Shown in pieces: positions 24,147 to 28,519 of a stretch of 28,519 nucleotides of DNA; positions within the stretch are counted from its first letter, which is position 1; every line of letters begins with the position of its first letter. The translations under genes and the position numbers were made by a program. Origin of the DNA: Pseudomonadota bacterium (lineage in GTDB: Bacteria > Pseudomonadota > Alphaproteobacteria > Sphingomonadales > Sphingomonadaceae); assembly GCA_023424095.1 (NCBI GenBank), contig JAFAEG010000026.1, positions 1-28,519 of the forward strand, given 5' to 3'. The notes under the pieces are model-generated. The model saw only the letters and a program-made list of their open reading frames with translations, made no database searches and had not been told where the DNA came from.

Positions 24147-24227
24147 GTCATTCCAGCGAAAGCTGGAATTCCGCTTCTTCCGGGTCGGCGCCAAAGGCAA
24201 TGAGATCCCAGCTTTCGCTGGGATGAC
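24147..24227. repeat. Inverted-repeat element after pheT
   Basis: Arms at 24147-24169 and 24205-24227 (23 bases) are inverted copies with two mismatches. Each arm folds into a small hairpin with core CCAGCGAAAGCTGG. It lies between convergent pheT and the GH84 gene and may act as a bidirectional terminator or mRNA end, although no T-run follows. It is related to the pheS-pheT repeat by compensatory changes in the core stem. Confidence 0.85.
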
Positions 24228-24232
24228 GGTGG

Positions 24233-25300
24233 CTATTGCGTCTGCACCAATTCGTCGGTGACCGCCCAGGCCCCATCGAGCCACGTCACGACCTCTGCCG
24301 CCGCCGGGTGCGGAATTGCAGCGTAGCGCTCGCGCAACTCGGCTTTCCGCGCGCCCGACAGGCGGTCCAGGCCACGATCCTGGAAACTCAGCAGGTTCGC
24401 CTGAAGCTTCAGCGCAAGCTCCTCTCCGGCAACCTCGACCGCCCCACGCCGGAAGGAGGCGGCATAATCATAGCCGTCGCCGTCGGCATAGGAATCCGCC
24501 AGCGTCAGCGCCGGGATCCGGCTCAGCACCGGCTGCGAGGCGGGGTTGATGCCGTGCGCGGCGATCTGCCGGGCCATTTCGGCCGGCCGGCCGGTGAAGG
24601 CGCGCAGATGCAGATGCTGCGACATGCGCGCGCCGTCATTCACCGGATAATTGTCCCAGAGGAACGGTCTGCGCCCCATCTGTTCGGCGACTCGGGCGAG
24701 GTGACCCGGGGAGAATTCGCGCGAGCAGACCTCCGGGCCGGTCCAGAACATCTCCACCGCCGGATCGAGCAATTTGCCCAGCCGCGCCAGATAGCCTTCC
24801 GGCCGCTTGCCGAAGGCGCTGTCGAGGATCGGATCGTCGGAATAATAGCTTGGGCACATCAGGATGCGCGTCGCCCGGCTGCGCTCCGCCGCGAATGCGA
24901 CGATCGCGGCCTGCCGGTCGGCCAGCCCCTCCATGTCGCCGCGCATGTCGTCGAACAGGATGGCGAGGTCGTCGGGGCGCAGCGCGTCGAGATGGGCAAG
25001 CTTGCGGGCCAGCGCGTCCTGCCAGTCGCGTCCGGGCTGCAGATGCAGTTCGAACGGGCTGAGGCCGATTCCGAAGCGGACACCAAGCTTGCGGCAATGC
25101 GCCGCGAGCGTCGCCAGCCGGTCCATCTCCACGTCCGGATGAAGCCCCTGCCAGTCGCGGCGCAGATAGGCGTCGGCCTTGGGCGCGTAGAGGTAGAAGC
25201 GGTAGCCGCGCGGAGCGAGGAATTCGATCGTCTCGGCGCGTTCGCGCCAGCTCCAGGGGCGGCCGAAAAAGCCTTCGATCAGCCCCAGCTCGGGCGTCAC
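24233..25300 (-). CDS. GH84-type beta-N-acetylglucosaminidase (O-GlcNAcase-like)
   Basis: A 355-residue protein matching the catalytic barrel of glycoside hydrolase family 84, which removes beta-linked GlcNAc from proteins or sugars by substrate-assisted catalysis. It opens with LIEGFFGRPWSWRERAE (7-23), the family's first strand motif, and has the paired catalytic aspartates Asp117-Asp118 in ILFDDMRGD (114-122). Further along are PSYYSDDP, FWTGPEVCS and FLWDNYPVNDG, all GH84-like. There is no signal peptide, so it should be cytoplasmic, unlike secreted hyaluronidase-type members. The GTG start at 25300 overlaps the plsC stop by four bases (GTGA). It is the last of five coupled genes. Physiological substrate is unknown. 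Confidence 0.87.
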   Translation of the reverse strand: MTPELGLIEGFFGRPWSWRERAETIEFLAPRGYRFYLYAPKADAYLRRDWQGLHPDVEMDRLATLAAHCRKLGVRFGIGLSPFELHLQPGRDWQDALARKLAHLDALRPDDLAILFDDMRGDMEGLADRQAAIVAFAAERSRATRILMCPSYYSDDPILDSAFGKRPEGYLARLGKLLDPAVEMFWTGPEVCSREFSPGHLARVAEQMGRRPFLWDNYPVNDGARMSQHLHLRAFTGRPAEMARQIAAHGINPASQPVLSRIPALTLADSYADGDGYDYAASFRRGAVEVAGEELALKLQANLLSFQDRGLDRLSGARKAELRERYAAIPHPAAAEVVTWLDGAWAVTDELVQTQ

Positions 25301-26022
25301 GCCGCCTGCTCGAGCTCGTTGATCGCGGCGTGGACCCGGCTTTCCAGCTCTTCGCGAGTCAGACCGGGCGGCAGCGGCTTGCCGAAGCGGATCACCACCG
25401 TGCCGCTGTGCCGCGCCAGGCCGTGCCGCGGCCACAGCCGGCCGGTGTCGAGCGCCACCGGCACGACCGGCAGGCCGATGCGGCGATAGAGGCCGGCAAA
25501 GCCCGCCTGCAATTTCGGCATGTTGCCCGGCAGCACGCGCGTGCCTTCCGGGAAGATCAGGATCGAGCGGCCCTCATCCTTGGCCTCTTCGGCTTCCTTC
25601 ATCATCCGCCGGAGCGCCGCGGCGCCACCGGAACGATCGACCGAGATCGCGCCATAGCTGCGCGCCAGGCGGCCCCAGAGCGGGATATCGGCCAGCTGCC
25701 GCTTCATCACCGCCGCCGGCGCGTGCAGGATGCGCACCAGGGCAAGCGGGTCGAGAAAGCTCTGATGCTTGGCGGCGACCAGCACCGCGCCCTGCGGGAT
25801 TTCGCCCTCGATGCGGGTGCGAATGCCCAGGATATGGCGGACGCACCAGCCGTGGAAGCGGACCCAGGCCATGCCGAACGCCCTGAGCGCCCGCCGCCCG
25901 AACAAGGTCACGAACAGGCCGATCACCGCGCCGATCGCGGTCGCGGAGTAAAAGACGATCTGGAAGGTCAGGGTCCGCAGGATCGCGACGATCCTGGAGC
26001 CGGAAACAGGCGGAGCAGTCAT
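25297..26022 (-). CDS. 1-acyl-glycerol-3-phosphate acyltransferase (PlsC family)
   Basis: A 241-residue inner-membrane acyltransferase of the PlsC/LPLAT family, likely to make phosphatidate from lysophosphatidate, or to acylate another lipid. It has N-terminal hydrophobic segments (about 11-42), the catalytic HX4D box with His86 and Asp91 in KHQSFLD (85-91; the usual Asn before His is Lys here), GAISVDRSGG (124-133), the FPEGTR motif (157-162) and a VPVALDTG segment. The start ATG overlaps the upstream YdcF-like stop (ATGA), and the end overlaps the GH84 start. Calling it PlsC rather than a related acyltransferase is inference. Confidence 0.9.
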   Translation of the reverse strand: MTAPPVSGSRIVAILRTLTFQIVFYSATAIGAVIGLFVTLFGRRALRAFGMAWVRFHGWCVRHILGIRTRIEGEIPQGAVLVAAKHQSFLDPLALVRILHAPAAVMKRQLADIPLWGRLARSYGAISVDRSGGAAALRRMMKEAEEAKDEGRSILIFPEGTRVLPGNMPKLQAGFAGLYRRIGLPVVPVALDTGRLWPRHGLARHSGTVVIRFGKPLPPGLTREELESRVHAAINELEQAA

Positions 26023-26564
26023 TCCAGTCCTAAACGCTCCCCGAACGGGCTGATCAGAAATTTATTATACTCGACAAACATTTGGCCGAAGGAACGTGGC
26101 GAAATTACGCCATCCGCGACGATTTGTGTGCCGCTCTTCACCCGCCAGCTGATCTCCTTGCGCGCGCGGCGCATGTGCCAGTCATTGGTGACGATCCGAA
26201 TCGAAGCCATGTCGTGCCGCCCTACCCAAGAAGCAACCTCCTCGCCATTGCCGCGCGTATCCACCGCGTCGCGGCCCAGCTCGACCCGGGCATTCATCAG
26301 GTCCATCGGCACGCCATATTCGGCGGCCAGCTCCTCCGGCCGGACCGAGGCGTCGACCCCCGAAATCAGCATCCGTTCCGCCGCGCCCGAGCGCAGCAAA
26401 GCGAAGCCGCGCGCCAGCCGTCCCGGCCCGCCGGTCAGCACGACGATGCCGTCGGTCCGCTCCGCCGCCTCCGCGGGTCCCGGCAGCGCGTTCATGAACC
26501 AGACCATCCCCGCAAAATAAGCGACGAGCGTCAGCAGGCTGAGCCGGGCAAGCCATTTCACCAT
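26019..26564 (-). CDS. YdcF/SanA-like DUF218 protein, membrane-anchored
   Basis: A 181-residue protein with one N-terminal membrane segment (about 5-25) and a DUF218 (YdcF-type) domain. Seen motifs are the opening strand DGIVVLTGGPGRLARGFALLRSG (38-60), LISGVD (66-71) and the nucleotide/phosphate-type IVTNDWHMRRARKEI (124-138). Family members such as SanA and ElyC affect envelope integrity and peptidoglycan or lipid-carrier metabolism; the exact reaction is not established. It starts two bases after the ftsX stop... with one intervening base, and its stop overlaps plsC (ATGA). The frame is open upstream but that part lies within ftsX. Confidence 0.85.
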   Translation of the reverse strand: MVKWLARLSLLTLVAYFAGMVWFMNALPGPAEAAERTDGIVVLTGGPGRLARGFALLRSGAAERMLISGVDASVRPEELAAEYGVPMDLMNARVELGRDAVDTRGNGEEVASWVGRHDMASIRIVTNDWHMRRARKEISWRVKSGTQIVADGVISPRSFGQMFVEYNKFLISPFGERLGLE

Positions 26565-26565
26565 T

Positions 26566-27453
26566 TCAGAGCAACCGTCCCAACGCGCGCAATATCGTCG
26601 TGCGCGCCACCAATAAGGCGAGCAGCGCCCCGGCCAGCGGCAGCGCGACCAGCACAAGCCAGCCATATCCCGGCATCGCCGCCGCGCCCAGCAAATCGGA
26701 CCCGATCGCCGCGACCCGTCCGCCGATCAGCACCAACACGACCAAAGCGAAGGACAGGCCGAGCAGGCCGCCGAACAGCACGTCGAGCGCGATCCGCCGC
26801 TGGAACAGCCGCGCGATCTGCGCATCGGTCGCGCCCATATGATGGAGGATCTCGATCGTCTGATTGTGGGTGTTCAATGATGCGCGGGCCGCCAGCACGA
26901 CCGTCGCCCCGGTCGCGACGATCATCAGCACCACCAGCCCGACCGCCAGCCATTGCAGCGAGCCGAGCAGCCCGGACAAGGGCGCCAGCCATTCCGCCGC
27001 GCCGGATACCAGCGCTCCCGGCGCCGCTCGCTCGGCCGCCGCGGCGATGGCGGGCAGAGCGCCGCCGTCGGCCAGATCGACATCGATCATCGCCGGCACC
27101 GGCAGATCGGCGTCGGCGGCCAGATCGCCGAGCCAGGGCTCGAGCAGGGCCGCGACCTCCGTGTCCGGCACCCGCCGCACCGCGCTGACTCCCGCCACGC
27201 TCTGCAGCGCCGTCGCCGCCGCCTCGGCCTGGGCGGCACGGCGATCGGGATTGGGCTCGACGATCTGCACCGTCACCCGATTGCCGATCTCGCCCTCGAT
27301 CCGCTCCGCACCGGCCGACAGCGCCATGCCCGCGGCGGCGGCGAGCACGGTCAGGAACATCATGATCGCGATCACCCAGGGCATCGGCCCGGAGATTCGG
27401 CCTTCGGGGAACAGCTTGCTCTCGCTCGCGCCGAATGCGCGCAGCAACTTCAT
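26566..27453 (-). CDS. ftsX: Cell division ABC transporter permease FtsX
   Basis: A 295-residue FtsX-type permease. With FtsE it forms a complex at the division site that, in model bacteria, activates peptidoglycan hydrolases instead of moving a solute. There is a short cytoplasmic N-terminus, TM1 (about 24-47), a large periplasmic loop (about 48-165), then three more membrane segments (about 168-192, 213-240 and 262-290). The ETIEILHHMGATDAQIARLFQRR region after TM2 is the family's cytosolic coupling helix. The start ATG overlaps the ftsE stop (ATGA). The periplasmic loop is proline- and alanine-rich. Confidence 0.92.
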   Translation of the reverse strand: MKLLRAFGASESKLFPEGRISGPMPWVIAIMMFLTVLAAAAGMALSAGAERIEGEIGNRVTVQIVEPNPDRRAAQAEAAATALQSVAGVSAVRRVPDTEVAALLEPWLGDLAADADLPVPAMIDVDLADGGALPAIAAAAERAAPGALVSGAAEWLAPLSGLLGSLQWLAVGLVVLMIVATGATVVLAARASLNTHNQTIEILHHMGATDAQIARLFQRRIALDVLFGGLLGLSFALVVLVLIGGRVAAIGSDLLGAAAMPGYGWLVLVALPLAGALLALLVARTTILRALGRLL

Positions 27454-28178
27454 GACGTCACGTCTTCGTCCGCCCGGCGCGGCGGATTGCGCAGCACGCC
27501 GGTCGGGTCGGCAATCTGCCCACGGTCCAGCCGCAGCATCTCCGCGCGCGGCACGGCGGTCAGCAGATGCAGATCGTGGGTGGCGACGATCACCGTGGCG
27601 CCCAATTTGTTCAGCGCGTCGAACAAATGGATCAGGCGCTTGGCCATTTCCGGATCGACGTTGCCGGTCGGCTCGTCCGCGACCAGCAATTCGGGCCGCG
27701 CGATCACGGCACGGGCGATGGCGACGCGCTGCTGTTCGCCGCCGGACAAGGTCGCCGGCCGCGCGCTGGCGCGATCCTCCAGCCCGACCCAGGCCAGCAT
27801 CTCGCGCACCGGCACTTCCAGATCCTCTTCCTCCACCCCAGCGACGCGAAGCGGCAGCGCGACATTGTCGAAGGCGGACAGATGCGGGACCAGCCGGAAT
27901 TCCTGGAACACCGTGCCGATCCGGCGGCGAAAGCCGGGCAGGCGGGTGCGCGGCATGGTGACGATATCCTCGCCGAACAGCCGGATCAGGCCGCGGCTCG
28001 GCCGCAAGGCGAGATAAAGCAATTTCAGCAGGCTGGTCTTGCCCGCGCCCGAGGGCCCGGTGAGGAAGTAAAAACCACCCGTGCGCAAAGTGAAGCTCAA
28101 GTCGGACAAGGTCTCGGCGCCCGTGCCGTAGCGCAGGCCGACATTGTCGAACTGGACGATCGAACCGTTCGTCCCCAA
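27450..28178 (-). CDS. ftsE: Cell division ATP-binding protein FtsE
   Basis: A 242-residue ABC ATPase of the FtsE type. Motifs are Walker A GPSGAGKT (41-48), Q-loop FQEFRLVPHLSAFDNVALPLR (91-111), signature LSGGEQQ (144-150), Walker B LLVADEP (164-170) and switch His201 (ATHDL). The sequence pattern LVPHLSAFDNV is strongly FtsE-like. No ATG fits. A TTG at 28178, preceded by GGAGG with a 5-base spacer (28184-28188), gives MGTNGSIVQFDNVGLRYG and the normal length. It is the first gene of a five-gene coupled run, and its promoter should lie in the 146-base gap to the divergent zinc-ribbon gene. Confidence 0.93.
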   Translation of the reverse strand: MGTNGSIVQFDNVGLRYGTGAETLSDLSFTLRTGGFYFLTGPSGAGKTSLLKLLYLALRPSRGLIRLFGEDIVTMPRTRLPGFRRRIGTVFQEFRLVPHLSAFDNVALPLRVAGVEEEDLEVPVREMLAWVGLEDRASARPATLSGGEQQRVAIARAVIARPELLVADEPTGNVDPEMAKRLIHLFDALNKLGATVIVATHDLHLLTAVPRAEMLRLDRGQIADPTGVLRNPPRRADEDVTS

Positions 28179-28324
28179 ACCAGCCTCCGCTATTCGGCCG
28201 TAAAGCCTTGCCCCGGCCCTCTGTCGCACGGCGGCGCGAGGCCCTTCAAGCCACACGCGCTTGCAACATTCCCGTCACGCGTGCTTAGAGGCCGAAAAGC
28301 GGCGCGCAAGGGTCCCCAACCCAG

Positions 28325-28519
28325 ATGATTTTGTCCTGTCCGTCCTGTCGGACCAAATATGTCGTACCTGACAGCGCCATCGGCCTCGAAGGCCGGACGG
28401 TGCGTTGCGCGCAATGTCGCTTCAGCTGGTTCCAGGATGGGCCGGAAGCGATGCCCGCCGGCGTCACGCCGCCACCGGCCCCGCCGCCACCCGCGCCCCG
28501 CCAGCCCGCACCGGCAGCG
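28325..28519 (+). CDS. MJ0042-type zinc-ribbon protein, proline-rich (partial, runs off right edge)
   Basis: The first 65 codons of a protein starting MILSCPSCRTKYVVPD. Residues 1-37 form an MJ0042 zinc-ribbon with CxxC pairs at 5/8 and 28/31 (RCAQCRFSW), followed by a proline-rich linker (PPPAPPPPAPRQPAPAA). Such proteins often continue with a membrane segment and a periplasmic domain and occur next to ftsE in alphaproteobacteria, but the rest lies beyond 28519. The gene diverges from ftsE. No clear ribosome site precedes the ATG. The function of the family is not established. Confidence 0.82.
   Translation, partial: MILSCPSCRTKYVVPDSAIGLEGRTVRCAQCRFSWFQDGPEAMPAGVTPPPAPPPPAPRQPAPAA

Noticed and set aside
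24145..24232. Intrinsic terminator after pheT
   Set aside because: The inverted repeat is strong but no T-run follows on either strand, so it is listed as a repeat, with termination only a possibility.

Overview
The window looks like a chromosomal segment of a high-GC alphaproteobacterium, most likely a sphingomonad (Sphingomonadales). This rests on the very high GC content, the protein flavour (COQ9-like protein, a RibB with a degenerate RibA-like tail, a ScfR-type regulator beside isocitrate lyase), and intergenic palindromes of a kind I associate with sphingomonad genomes. Genus cannot be fixed from the sequence alone. Coding density is very high. No stretch longer than about 150 bases lacks a gene, and I see no tRNA, rRNA, CRISPR array, transposase, integrase or prophage. 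Most of the window is housekeeping.

Layout. (1) 1-3706, all minus strand: a DMT/EamA exporter, a COQ9-like protein, a membrane-anchored diguanylate cyclase, then feoA-feoB (feoB runs off the left edge). (2) 3747-5503, plus: an Old Yellow Enzyme-type alkene reductase and a membrane-anchored SOUL haem-binding protein. (3) 11140-5516, minus: a TonB-like protein with a striking operator-like chain upstream, a small membrane/coiled-coil protein, then a riboflavin cluster: ribD, a palindromic repeat, ribE, a Tat-exported glycosylasparaginase, a RibB with an N-terminal helix-turn-helix and a dead GTP-cyclohydrolase-like tail, and ribH. This covers the late lumazine/riboflavin steps. A true GTP cyclohydrolase II is not here and must lie elsewhere. 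(4) gltX (minus) diverges from prs plus a membrane protein, an SDR, rpmI-rplT (with a good intrinsic terminator) and pyrF (plus).

(5) 16624-19597: isocitrate lyase aceA with a 53-residue downstream protein, divergent from a ScfR/RamB-type regulator that probably controls it. (6) A DUF5996 protein diverges from pheS-pheT. Inverted-repeat elements lie between pheS and pheT and just after pheT. They share a hairpin core with a compensatory base-pair change. (7) 28178-24233, minus: a tightly coupled five-gene run ftsE-ftsX-ydcF-like-plsC-GH84, with four junctions overlapping or one base apart. A proline-rich MJ0042 zinc-ribbon protein diverges from ftsE and runs off the right edge.

The items most worth a second look are the HTH-RibB-pseudoRibA fusion and dyads just upstream of it, the half-site chain upstream of the TonB-like gene, the glycosylasparaginase embedded in the riboflavin cluster, the covarying repeats around pheT, and the cytoplasmic O-GlcNAcase-like GH84 enzyme coupled to plsC and ftsEX. 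I see no clearly new multi-gene defence or mobile system.
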